A stretch of DNA of 64,000 bases, taken from the NCBI GenBank assembly GCA_002281575.1, contig NCGN01000009.1, forward strand, positions 1 to 64,000. The letters run 5' to 3'. The DNA is from Sphingobacteriia bacterium 28-36-52. GTDB taxonomy: Bacteria; Bacteroidota; Bacteroidia; Chitinophagales; Chitinophagaceae. Made by a program: the position numbers and the translations under genes. The notes under the pieces are model-generated. The model saw only the letters and a list, made by a program, of their open reading frames with translations, did not search any database and was not told the DNA's origin. Below are positions 24,079 to 32,994 of this stretch, in pieces. The number at the start of each line of letters is the position of its first letter. Position 1 is the first letter of the stretch.

Positions 24079-25161
24079 ATGCATAGTGATTGCTGGTACA
24101 ATATTGCCTTTACATTCATTCCTTCTATTGGTCCTATTACCAGAAGAGCATTGTTGGCCGAATTTGAATTGTCAAAAAATATTTTTAGCGCTTCTAAAAA
24201 AGAATTGCTCGTAGTAAAAGGAATTGGCGAAAAAATGGTCAAAGAAATTCTTCAATGGAATAATCCTTTAATGGTAGATGCAGAATATGCATTTATTCAA
24301 AAGCACCAGATAACCCCTTTGTTTATCACCGATAAAAACTACCCGAAAAAATTATTGGAATGCCCCGATGCGCCTACCCTATTGTATTATAAAGGAACTG
24401 CCAATTTAAATGCAATTAAAATTCTCAGCATTGTGGGTACCAGAATGCCTACGCCTTATGGTCATTATATAATTGAAAATTGCTTACAAGCTTTACCAAA
24501 AGATGTTTTAATAGTAAGTGGTCTTGCGTTGGGGATTGATACCATTGCTCACCAAACTGCGTTGTTAAATGGTTTCAATACGGTGGGCGTATTGGCGCAT
24601 GGGTTAGACGAAATATATCCACCACCCAATAAACCATTGGCCAAAAAAATGTTGAAACAAGGCGGGCTACTTACCGAATTTAATTGCAAAACCATTGCAG
24701 AGAAATACAATTTTCCTAAACGCAACAGAGTGGTTGCTGGCTTAGCAGATGCAACCCTTGTTGTTGAAACTGCATTAAAAGGGGGGAGCATGATTACTGC
24801 AGATTTTGCTTTGCAATACCACCGAGAAGTAATTGCTGTGCCGGGCAAAATAACCGATCAAAGAAGTAGGGGTTGTTTAAAATTAATTCAAGAAAATAAG
24901 GCGGCTATTTATACTAATCCAGAAGAACTCATGCTGCAATTAAATTGGGTTGCAACTAGCCCTTCATTGTCCGCAGAACAAAAAGCATTCATTACTTTAA
25001 TGAAGCAACAAGAAATTTTTTCGATGGATGAATTGTTGCAATTGACTGGGCTCGGGATTGGCAGTTTATCTAGTTTACTTTTACAGTTAGAATTACAACA
25101 AGTTATTCAAGTGCTGCCAGGAAGATTCTTTACGCTAATGCCCGCTTTCTATTCCACCTAA
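24079..25161 (+). CDS. dprA: DNA-processing protein DprA
   Basis: The 360-residue protein loads RecA onto incoming single-stranded DNA during natural transformation. The N-terminal part has a helix-hairpin-helix region (LLVVKGIGEKMVKEI). The Rossmann-like core shows IVGTRMPTPYGH, SGLALGIDTIAHQTAL, AHGLDEIYPPPN, the FPKRNRVVAGLADATLVVET segment and GSMITADFALQYHREVIAVPG. A short winged-helix-like domain closes the chain. Its end overlaps the converging MFS gene by 32 bases. It suggests, but does not prove, that the organism can take up DNA. Confidence 0.95.
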   Translation: MHSDCWYNIAFTFIPSIGPITRRALLAEFELSKNIFSASKKELLVVKGIGEKMVKEILQWNNPLMVDAEYAFIQKHQITPLFITDKNYPKKLLECPDAPTLLYYKGTANLNAIKILSIVGTRMPTPYGHYIIENCLQALPKDVLIVSGLALGIDTIAHQTALLNGFNTVGVLAHGLDEIYPPPNKPLAKKMLKQGGLLTEFNCKTIAEKYNFPKRNRVVAGLADATLVVETALKGGSMITADFALQYHREVIAVPGKITDQRSRGCLKLIQENKAAIYTNPEELMLQLNWVATSPSLSAEQKAFITLMKQQEIFSMDELLQLTGLGIGSLSSLLLQLELQQVIQVLPGRFFTLMPAFYST

Positions 25162-26314
25162 TCAATAAAGCGAAAGCAATAAAAGCCAAAATGCCCGGCG
25201 TTAAAAAAGCATATACAAATTGCGTGGATTGATTATGATAAATCCAACCTGAAAAAAGGGCGCCCGTTCCAATACCTACTTCTAAAGCAATGTACATGGA
25301 AGCAATGGCTTTTCCTCGATTAACCGGTTCACAAAGATCTACCGTCCATGCCGTAATAACTGGGCTATTAATGCCCCAACTTAATCCATATAAAACAGCC
25401 CCAACCAACATCATGGTTACTGAATGAGACAACGACAAAATAATCATTGCTACTACCAATACTGCAGTAGATCCTATTAATACAGGCACCCTTCCATATT
25501 TATCTGATATTTTACCTGCAACAAAACGAATAAACAAAGATGCTACGGTAAAAAAGGCAAAAAATATGCCTTTATTATGCAATCCTAAATGCTCACTAAA
25601 ATCGGGCGCTACAGTTAAAACAGTTCCTATAGAAAAACACAGTAATAAGGTAATTAAAGCGGGTCGTATGGCCGATGCATCAAAAATTTCTGTTTGATTA
25701 ATTTTTAAATGCGCTGCTTTAAAACGTGTGGCTTTGGGTAGGGTTTCTTTTACATTGTATAAGATAATAACCGAACCCAATGCTAAAAAAGCCGATACAT
25801 AAAACATGATATCGTAGCCGAAATAATTAACCAAATAGCTACCCAACATAGGACCTGCTGACGCACCAATGGTATATCCAATGGCCAATGCACCCATGGC
25901 TTCTCCCCTTCTAGATTCATGAACTACGTCTGCCCCATATGCAGCTGTTGCAGTGGGTTTAAACCCAGTTGAAAATCCATGTACAAATCGCAACAACAAA
26001 AACCCAACAACAGATGTTAGTACCGGATACAATAAACTACATACTACACATACCAAAGAGCCAAATACCATCACCGGAACCCTACCAATGGTATCGGTTA
26101 ATTTTCCACTAAATGGCCTAGAAATGCCCGCCATTAAAGTAAATAAAGCAATGATTAATCCCTTGTACTCCGCTCCCCCAATCTTGGTTAAATAACCGGG
26201 TAATTCGGGAATCATCATATTAAAACTGGCGGAAAAAAGGAAATTGCTTACGCAGAGTAACCCAAATTGAAAAGTAAAAAAACGGTGATTGGCATTCATT
26301 AATTGGGATTCCAT
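25130..26314 (-). CDS. MFS transporter
   Basis: The 394-residue protein has twelve predicted membrane helices in two halves. The loop motif between helices 2 and 3 appears as SGKLTDTIGRVPVMV in the first half and again as AGKISDKYGRVPVLIG in the second. RFVHGFSTGFKPTATAAYGADVV resembles drug and sugar efflux members. The substrate cannot be read from sequence. The start at 26314 could instead be the ATG at 26299. It diverges from guaB and overlaps dprA tail to tail. Confidence 0.88.
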   Translation of the reverse strand: MESQLMNANHRFFTFQFGLLCVSNFLFSASFNMMIPELPGYLTKIGGAEYKGLIIALFTLMAGISRPFSGKLTDTIGRVPVMVFGSLVCVVCSLLYPVLTSVVGFLLLRFVHGFSTGFKPTATAAYGADVVHESRRGEAMGALAIGYTIGASAGPMLGSYLVNYFGYDIMFYVSAFLALGSVIILYNVKETLPKATRFKAAHLKINQTEIFDASAIRPALITLLLCFSIGTVLTVAPDFSEHLGLHNKGIFFAFFTVASLFIRFVAGKISDKYGRVPVLIGSTAVLVVAMIILSLSHSVTMMLVGAVLYGLSWGINSPVITAWTVDLCEPVNRGKAIASMYIALEVGIGTGALFSGWIYHNQSTQFVYAFLTPGILAFIAFALLIRWNRKRALA

Positions 26315-26358
26315 GCTAACTGCTTACAATAATAGCTGGCGAAGTTAACAGAAATATT

Positions 26359-26391
26359 TTTGGAAGGAATTTAGCCCATCTACTATCTTTG
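26359..26391 (+). promoter_or_regulatory. guaB promoter (TTTG-N21-TATCTTTG)
   Basis: TTTG at 26359-26362, a 21-base spacer and TATCTTTG at 26384-26391. The ATG of guaB begins three bases after the box, so the transcript is expected to start at or very near the start codon. Confidence 0.65.
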
Positions 26392-26394
26392 CAC

Positions 26395-27894
26395 ATGGCA
26401 ACAAATCTCAAAAGCGCTACCAACGGTAGTAACTCCCCTAGATTATTTGGCGAAGGCCTAACATTTGACGATGTACTTTTAATGCCCGCTTACAGCGATA
26501 TTTTACCCAGAGACGTAAATATCAGTACGCATTTAACCAAGGATATTATCATCAATGTTCCCATCCTTTCTGCTGCAATGGACACTGTTACTGAAGCCAA
26601 CTTGGCTATTGCATTGGCAAGAGAAGGTGGCTTAGGCATATTGCACAAGAATATGAGCATTGAGAGACAAGCTGAGCAAGTAAGAAAAGTTAAGCGCAGC
26701 GAAAGTGGAATGATCATTGATCCTATTACACTATTAATTGATGCCACTATTGGAGATGCTTTGAAGTTGATGAGAGAAAACAAAATTGGAGGCATACCGG
26801 TGGTAGACAATGGTGGAAAACTAGTAGGCATTTTAACCAATAGAGATTTACGTTTTGAAACCGATTACAAGAAAAAAGTAAAAGAAGTAATGACCAAGGA
26901 AAACTTGGTGACTGCTCCTGAAGGTACCGATATGAAAAAAGCGGAGAATATTCTTCGCCGATATAAAATTGAAAAATTACCTGTTGTTAACAAGCAAGGG
27001 AAATTGATTGGTTTAATTACTTACCGTGATATTTTACAAATTCGCAATTTCCCACATGCAGTAAAAGATAGTATTGGCCGATTGCGCGTTGGTGCTGCTT
27101 TAGGCATTACCAAAGACTTAATGGATCGTGCAGCTGCGTTGCAACACGTGGGGGTAGATATTGTAACATTAGACTCTGCACATGGACACAGCAAAGGGGT
27201 AATTGAAGCATTAAAAGCCCTTAGAAAAAACTTTAAAAAACTACCCATCATTGCGGGCAATGTAGGAACAGGCGCTGGTGCAAAAGCATTGGCTGAAGCT
27301 GGTGCCGATTGTGTTAAAGTAGGAATTGGTCCTGGTTCTATTTGCACTACTAGAATTGTTGCTGGTGCTGGTGTTCCGCAATTAACTGCCATTATGGAAG
27401 CTACTAAAGCGTTGAAAGCCAAAGGCATTCCAGTGATTGCCGATGGTGGTATTCGCTATACCGGTGATATGGTTAAAGCTTTAGCTGCGGGTGCCAATAT
27501 GGTGATGATGGGAAGTGTATTTGCTGGTGTAGAAGAAAGCCCTGGCGATACCATTATTTACGAAGGCAGAAAGTTCAAAGAATACAGAGGCATGGGCAGC
27601 TTAGGTGCAATGAGTCAAGGAAGTGGCGATCGTTATTTTCAAGACGTAGAAGCAGATATTAAAAAATATGTTCCTGAAGGAATTGAAGGTCGTGTTGCTT
27701 ACAAAGGAAATTTGAGTGAAATTATTTATCAATATGTAGGTGGTTTAAGATCGGGTATGGGATACTGTGGTGCAAAAGATATTCCTACTTTACAAAAAGC
27801 CAGTTTTGTAAAAATCACCAACGCAGGTATGAAAGAAAGCCATGCACACGATGTAGATATTACCAAGGAAGCGCCTAATTACAGCAGAAAATAA
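26395..27894 (+). CDS. guaB: IMP dehydrogenase
   Basis: The 499-residue enzyme oxidises IMP to XMP, the first step to GMP. The catalytic TIM barrel is split by two CBS domains (about residues 98-215, [24 protein letters not shown] and the matching second copy). The catalytic loop [11 protein letters not shown] puts the active Cys at 317. [18 protein letters not shown] and the [20 protein letters not shown] flap follow. An upstream in-frame TTG at 26389 lies inside the promoter and is unlikely as start. It heads a long rightward run of genes. Confidence 0.97.
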   Translation: MATNLKSATNGSNSPRLFGEGLTFDDVLLMPAYSDILPRDVNISTHLTKDIIINVPILSAAMDTVTEANLAIALAREGGLGILHKNMSIERQAEQVRKVKRSESGMIIDPITLLIDATIGDALKLMRENKIGGIPVVDNGGKLVGILTNRDLRFETDYKKKVKEVMTKENLVTAPEGTDMKKAENILRRYKIEKLPVVNKQGKLIGLITYRDILQIRNFPHAVKDSIGRLRVGAALGITKDLMDRAAALQHVGVDIVTLDSAHGHSKGVIEALKALRKNFKKLPIIAGNVGTGAGAKALAEAGADCVKVGIGPGSICTTRIVAGAGVPQLTAIMEATKALKAKGIPVIADGGIRYTGDMVKALAAGANMVMMGSVFAGVEESPGDTIIYEGRKFKEYRGMGSLGAMSQGSGDRYFQDVEADIKKYVPEGIEGRVAYKGNLSEIIYQYVGGLRSGMGYCGAKDIPTLQKASFVKITNAGMKESHAHDVDITKEAPNYSRK

Positions 27895-27903
27895 TTCATC
27901 GCC

Positions 27904-29502
27904 ATGGCACTGAACAAGTGGACTTATTTACATCCGCTTACCTTAAGCCTTTTATCTGGGTTATTGTTAACCAGTGCTTGGCCCAATACGGCATTAACCA
28001 TTGGTTTATTGTTTGCTTGGGTGCCCTTATTATTATTGGCCCATCAAAAAGGTAAATCCTTTCCATTATTAAGGTATGTGGCATTGAGTTTATTGATTTG
28101 GAATACTGGTACTACTTGGTGGCTTTGGAATTCAACTGGGTTTGGTGCAGTAGCAGCAATTATAATCAACACTACTTTAATGTGCATTCCTTGGTGGGGC
28201 TTTATCAAAATGCGTCAGCACTTTTCTGAATCTTTGAGTCAATGGGCATTGGTTGTTTTTTGGTTAACTTTTGAATGGGTCCATTTAAACTGGAGCATCA
28301 GCTGGCCCTGGCTTACCTTGGGAAATGGGTTAAGCGCTTTCACCCAATACATTCAGTGGTACGAATACACTGGTGTTGGGGGTGGATCGTTGCTGATATG
28401 GACTATTAACCTCCTCGTTTTTCGGAGTATGGTTGCTGTAAAAGATGTAAACAAAAAATGGGCTATTTATTATAGCAGCATTGCTGTTGCAATTATTGCA
28501 ATGTTGGTTTTCACTAGTCTACAATTAATGCCCACCAAAAGCATTGTAACCGAGAAAACAAATGTGGTAGTAGTTCAACCCAATATTGATCCCTATCAAA
28601 AATTTGAAAGTTTAACAACTGCCGATCAAGTAAACCGATTGGTGCAACTCTCTGTGAATGCCATAGACAGCAATACCACCATGGTTATTTGGCCCGAAAC
28701 CGCCATGAGTGCAGCAGATTGGCAAGACAATATAAAAGGGAATCAATATTATCAACCCATTTTTCAGTTTCTAGCAGCACATCCTTCTTTACAATTGGTT
28801 TCGGGTATTGAAACCTTTAAACAATATGGAACAACTGCTGCAACTAAAACGGCTAGAAAAACAAATGATGGAATTTATTACGATGCATTTAATGCAGCCG
28901 TTAGTTTAAGGGCCAACAAAGCACCAGTGTACTATAACAAAAGTAAATTGGTGCCAGGTGTTGAATCACTGCCTTCTTTTTTACGTTTTATGGCGCCCAT
29001 TTTTGAACAGTTCGGTGGCTCTACAGGTGGATATGGCACTTCTGATACAGCCGTTGTTTTTAGAGACCATATTGCACAACTTTATGCAGCGCCCATCATC
29101 TGTTATGAAAGTATTTATGGTGAATATGTTACCAACTATGTTAAAAGCGGAGCAACCATGTTGGCCATTATGACCAATGATGGATGGTGGGGCAATACAC
29201 CTGGGCACCAACAACATTTGTATTATGCAAAACTAAGGGCCATCGAAAACAGAAGATGGATTGCTCGATCTGCTAACACGGGAATCTCTGCATTTATAAA
29301 TCCTCGCGGAGAAATAGTACAATCTTTAGCATGGGATAAAAGAGGGTCTATTAAAATGGCTATTCCTGTTGAGCAGACGATTACTTTTTATGTGCGGTAC
29401 GGAGACCTGATCTTCAAAATTGCTGCTGCCCTTGCTGCTTTTTTTGTTGTAGTTTACTTCTACAAAAAAAGTGCTCATGCAAGCAATTCAAAAACAACTT
29501 AA
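27904..29502 (+). CDS. lnt: Apolipoprotein N-acyltransferase
   Basis: The 532-residue inner-membrane enzyme adds the third acyl chain to lipoproteins. Six or so N-terminal helices (residues 1-215) precede the nitrilase-like domain with the catalytic triad: Glu265 in IWPETAMS, Lys346 in YYNKSKLVPG and Cys400 in IICYESIYGEYV. One more helix lies at the C-terminus. It follows guaB by nine bases and overlaps the next gene by 26 bases. Confidence 0.94.
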   Translation: MALNKWTYLHPLTLSLLSGLLLTSAWPNTALTIGLLFAWVPLLLLAHQKGKSFPLLRYVALSLLIWNTGTTWWLWNSTGFGAVAAIIINTTLMCIPWWGFIKMRQHFSESLSQWALVVFWLTFEWVHLNWSISWPWLTLGNGLSAFTQYIQWYEYTGVGGGSLLIWTINLLVFRSMVAVKDVNKKWAIYYSSIAVAIIAMLVFTSLQLMPTKSIVTEKTNVVVVQPNIDPYQKFESLTTADQVNRLVQLSVNAIDSNTTMVIWPETAMSAADWQDNIKGNQYYQPIFQFLAAHPSLQLVSGIETFKQYGTTAATKTARKTNDGIYYDAFNAAVSLRANKAPVYYNKSKLVPGVESLPSFLRFMAPIFEQFGGSTGGYGTSDTAVVFRDHIAQLYAAPIICYESIYGEYVTNYVKSGATMLAIMTNDGWWGNTPGHQQHLYYAKLRAIENRRWIARSANTGISAFINPRGEIVQSLAWDKRGSIKMAIPVEQTITFYVRYGDLIFKIAAALAAFFVVVYFYKKSAHASNSKTT

Positions 29503-30304
29503 TAATACTGATTACCAACTATCTTATGCAGTATACGGAAAGGGAACCCCTGTAGTATTGTTGCATGGATATGGAGAAGACAGTCAAATTTGGGAAAACC
29601 AAATTGCAGTCTTATCAGCTCATTGCTTACTCATTGTTCCTGACTTACCTGGATCGGGAAAATCTACCATCACTCTAAAAGGGTTGGAACAATGGTTGCC
29701 CAATATGAGCATGGAATCGTTGGCCCGAAGTATAAATGAATTGTTGATAGCAGAAAATTTAACTGCTTGTATGCTGTTGGGGCATAGCATGGGAGGATAT
29801 ATTAGTTTAGCATTTGCAAAACTATTTCCTTCTAAATTACTTGGCCTTGGACTAGTGCATAGTACTGCATATGCAGATAGCGATGAAAAAAAATTAGTAC
29901 GCCAAAAAAGTATTCAGTTTCTTAAAGAAAACGGTGGCTATACTTTTTTCAAAGCCAGCATTCCCAATTTATTTGGCAAACAGTTTAAAGCAACACAAGC
30001 CACAGTTATTGATCAATTAGTTGAAAAAAGTAAAGCATTTGAAACAGGGGTATTGGTTGCTTATACCAAAGCCATGATGGAAAGAACCAATAAAACAGCC
30101 GTGCTAGAATTGGCCCAATACCCTGTTTTGTTTGTTGCCGGACCCGAAGATATTGCTGCTCCTTTAACAGATATTCAAGAGCAGGCAACAGTTCCTATTA
30201 ATTCGTATCTTGAAGTTATAGAGGGTGTTGGCCATATGGGCATGCTTGAAGCGCCCCATGAAATGAACCAACATTTATCTAGGTTCATTCATTTGATTCC
30301 TTAA
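29477..30304 (+). CDS. Alpha/beta hydrolase
   Basis: The ATG at 29477 gives a 275-residue protein, and a GTG two codons upstream is less likely. The fold is shown by VVLLHGYGEDSQIW (oxyanion region), PDLPGSGKS, the nucleophile elbow LLGHSMGGYIS, the Asp strand VLFVAGPEDIAAP and VIEGVGHMGMLEAPHEM with the catalytic His. It has no signal peptide and is cytosolic. The substrate is not predictable. It overlaps lnt and abuts the next gene by one base, so it belongs to the same transcript. Confidence 0.88.
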   Translation: MQAIQKQLNNTDYQLSYAVYGKGTPVVLLHGYGEDSQIWENQIAVLSAHCLLIVPDLPGSGKSTITLKGLEQWLPNMSMESLARSINELLIAENLTACMLLGHSMGGYISLAFAKLFPSKLLGLGLVHSTAYADSDEKKLVRQKSIQFLKENGGYTFFKASIPNLFGKQFKATQATVIDQLVEKSKAFETGVLVAYTKAMMERTNKTAVLELAQYPVLFVAGPEDIAAPLTDIQEQATVPINSYLEVIEGVGHMGMLEAPHEMNQHLSRFIHLIP

Positions 30305-30305
30305 T

Positions 30306-32912
30306 ATGAAAATATATTGTTTATTGCTTTTGATGGTACTGAGCAGTACTCTTTCATTTGCAAGACATATAGCGGGTGGTGAGCTGTATTATACCTATGC
30401 AGGACCAGACTCTTCTAATGCAGCCAACAGTATTTATACCATCACCCTTCGTTTGTTTAGGGAATGTAATTCTTCAGGACCTTCTTTAGAATCTGAACAG
30501 GCAACTGTTGGAATATATGAAGGTGATATCCTTTTTAGATCGTTGCCTTTACCAAGAATTACCGAAGTAAACACCATCAGTTTAAATACGGCTGCATTCC
30601 CTTGTTTGGTAGGTAATGTGGGCGCCTGCTACCAAGTTGCTTTGTATTCTGCATCTATTGTGTTGCCCAATAGTGTAATTGGGTATACGCTTTCTAGATT
30701 GGGTTGCTGCAGAGTAGATTTCATTACCAATTTATCTGTTCCTGTAAGTGTTGGAAGTAATTATGTAACCAAGATTCCGGGGAGAATTGCATTAGCTGGT
30801 GGTACCAATAGTAGCCCTCAATTTAATGTTAAAGACACTGCATTAATTTGCTCACAAAAAAAATTCACGTTAGATTTTGGTGCAATAGATCCCGATAGCG
30901 ATTCACTTACTTATAGTTTTTGCGATGCGTTTAGCTCACCAGGTGGTGGTGGCACTAATACTCAGCCGCCCAATACACTTTCACAAATTCCGCTTCCGTA
31001 TCGCGCTCCATTCAGCGGAACAGAACCACTGGGAGCAAATGTAACAATAGACCCAGCAACTGGCATTATCAGCGGGATTGCTCCCCCTCCGGGAAACTAT
31101 GTGGTAAATGTTTGTATAACTGAATGGAGAAATGGAAGACCGTTTGCAGAACATCGAAAAGATTTTATAATGGCTGTGCAAGGCTGTGATTTTATTGAAG
31201 CCAATTTACCCGATAAAATTATTCAATGTGATAATTTTACGGTGCTATTCGAAAATGAATCCAGCTCTTCTGCCATTACCAATTATGTTTGGAGCTTTGG
31301 TGATTCAATCAATAATACTCATCCTCAATCTGGTTCTGTTCAACATACTTATAAAGACACCGGTGTTTATAAAGCATTCTTAACTGTTACGGGCCCCAAG
31401 GGTTGTATTGGCACTGATAGTGTTGAAGTTCGAGTGTTCCCTGGATTTAAGCCTGCATTCAACATTGTTGGAAGTTGTTTTTTAAACCCATATACTTTTT
31501 CAGATTTAAGCAGTTCTGTTTATGGCAGCATTAATTTTTGGAAATGGAATTTTGGAGATGAAGCTGTTTTAAATGATACGTCGAGATTAAAAAATGCCAA
31601 TTACAAATACGCCATTCCTTCCCTTAAAACAGTGCAATTGATTGTTGGTGATTCTAAGGGTTGTATTGATACAATAAAGCGTGCATTGTTGGTTTCTGAA
31701 AAACCTTTATTACAAGTGCCCTTTAAAGACACATTAATTTGTAGCATAGATAGTTTACCCATCAATATTAATAGTTCTGGAATATTTAATTGGGAGCCCA
31801 ATCTCCATATCAGTAATACCAATTCGTCCAATGTAATTGTATATCCAAAAGACACTACCCAATATATTGTGAGCATTAACAACAATGGCTGCATTAGTAA
31901 AGATACCATTAGAGTTAACGTATTGCCTTTTATTAAAGTAACAGCTGGAATAGACAGCACTATTTGTTTAACTGATACTATTCAATTGCGTGTTAAAAGT
32001 GATGCGCTTCAATATCAATGGACCAATAATTTAAACGAAACCATTGCTGCTGTTAAAAATCCTTTCGTAAAACCCAATGGCAATACTACTTATTATGTTA
32101 CTGCCAACCTGGGCAAATGTCAAGACAAAGACAGCATTGATATAAAAACAGTACCCTATCCTATTGCTAATACAAGCAACGACACCCTTATTTGTTTTGG
32201 CAATAGGGTGCAATTGAATGCAACCATTACTGGGTCGAGCTTCCAATGGTTTCCATCGCTAAATATGTTTAATTCCAATTCTTTGCAACCATTGGTTGCC
32301 CCTGCTAAAACAACCCGTTATTTTTTACGCGTTTCCGACACATTGGGTTGCCCTAAAACCGTAGTAGACAGCATCTTGGTTCAAGTTGCCCCCAAGCCTA
32401 TTATTTTCGCAGGCAATGATACAGTAGTCAGCACCAATCAACCCTTGCAATTAAATGCAACAGGTGCAGCAAATTTTCAATGGTTTCCTATTACTGGATT
32501 GTCTGACCCAACCATTGCCAACCCCATTGCGCAGTTGGGCAGCAATATTGATTCAATTGTTTACAGAATAAGGGCTCATAATGGCAACAATTGCTTTGGC
32601 GAAGATTTCATTAAAGTATTGGTTTACAAAGGTGGTCCAGCTATTTATATCCCCTCTGGCTTTACACCCAATGGGGATGGGAAAAATGATGTATTAAGAC
32701 CCATTCCTATTGGTATAGCTCAGCTAAATTATTTCAAAATCTATAATCGCTGGGGCCAACTCATTTTTAGTACCGCCGAAATGGGTAAAGGTTGGAATGG
32801 AATTTTTAATGGTGAACAACAACCTATTGGAACCTATATATTTCAAGCAGAAGGAAAAGACTTTACTGGAAAAATTATTTACAAAAAAGGGACCGCTGTA
32901 TTAATAAGATAA
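30306..32912 (+). CDS. Large secreted PKD-domain protein with CHU_C (T9SS type B) C-terminus, copy 1
   Basis: The 868-residue protein has a signal peptide (residues 1-19), an N-terminal region beginning RHIAGGELYYTY, and PKD-type domains (FENESSSSAITNYVWSFGD near 312 and a second around WKWNFGD). Repeated beta domains with the pattern DTLIC..I, NNGC..KDTI and VSDTLGC follow. A final CHU_C domain runs from PSGFTPNGDGKNDVLRP to KGTAVLIR. CHU_C is the sorting signal of type IX secretion type B cargo, so it is probably surface-attached or released. It is paralogous to the next gene. Function, perhaps adhesion or gliding-related, is inferred only from the domains. Confidence 0.88.
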   Translation: MKIYCLLLLMVLSSTLSFARHIAGGELYYTYAGPDSSNAANSIYTITLRLFRECNSSGPSLESEQATVGIYEGDILFRSLPLPRITEVNTISLNTAAFPCLVGNVGACYQVALYSASIVLPNSVIGYTLSRLGCCRVDFITNLSVPVSVGSNYVTKIPGRIALAGGTNSSPQFNVKDTALICSQKKFTLDFGAIDPDSDSLTYSFCDAFSSPGGGGTNTQPPNTLSQIPLPYRAPFSGTEPLGANVTIDPATGIISGIAPPPGNYVVNVCITEWRNGRPFAEHRKDFIMAVQGCDFIEANLPDKIIQCDNFTVLFENESSSSAITNYVWSFGDSINNTHPQSGSVQHTYKDTGVYKAFLTVTGPKGCIGTDSVEVRVFPGFKPAFNIVGSCFLNPYTFSDLSSSVYGSINFWKWNFGDEAVLNDTSRLKNANYKYAIPSLKTVQLIVGDSKGCIDTIKRALLVSEKPLLQVPFKDTLICSIDSLPININSSGIFNWEPNLHISNTNSSNVIVYPKDTTQYIVSINNNGCISKDTIRVNVLPFIKVTAGIDSTICLTDTIQLRVKSDALQYQWTNNLNETIAAVKNPFVKPNGNTTYYVTANLGKCQDKDSIDIKTVPYPIANTSNDTLICFGNRVQLNATITGSSFQWFPSLNMFNSNSLQPLVAPAKTTRYFLRVSDTLGCPKTVVDSILVQVAPKPIIFAGNDTVVSTNQPLQLNATGAANFQWFPITGLSDPTIANPIAQLGSNIDSIVYRIRAHNGNNCFGEDFIKVLVYKGGPAIYIPSGFTPNGDGKNDVLRPIPIGIAQLNYFKIYNRWGQLIFSTAEMGKGWNGIFNGEQQPIGTYIFQAEGKDFTGKIIYKKGTAVLIR

Positions 32913-32994
32913 TGATTGCTTTAACGGTTTTTTAGGAGTTCAGGCAACCTACAATCCTTTTTTTGGTTCTTATTGCTTTAACTTGCTTTGCAGT

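Noticed and set aside
26389..26394. Upstream TTG as start of guaB
   Set aside because: It lies within the -7 box TATCTTTG, and the ATG at 26395 gives the better start.
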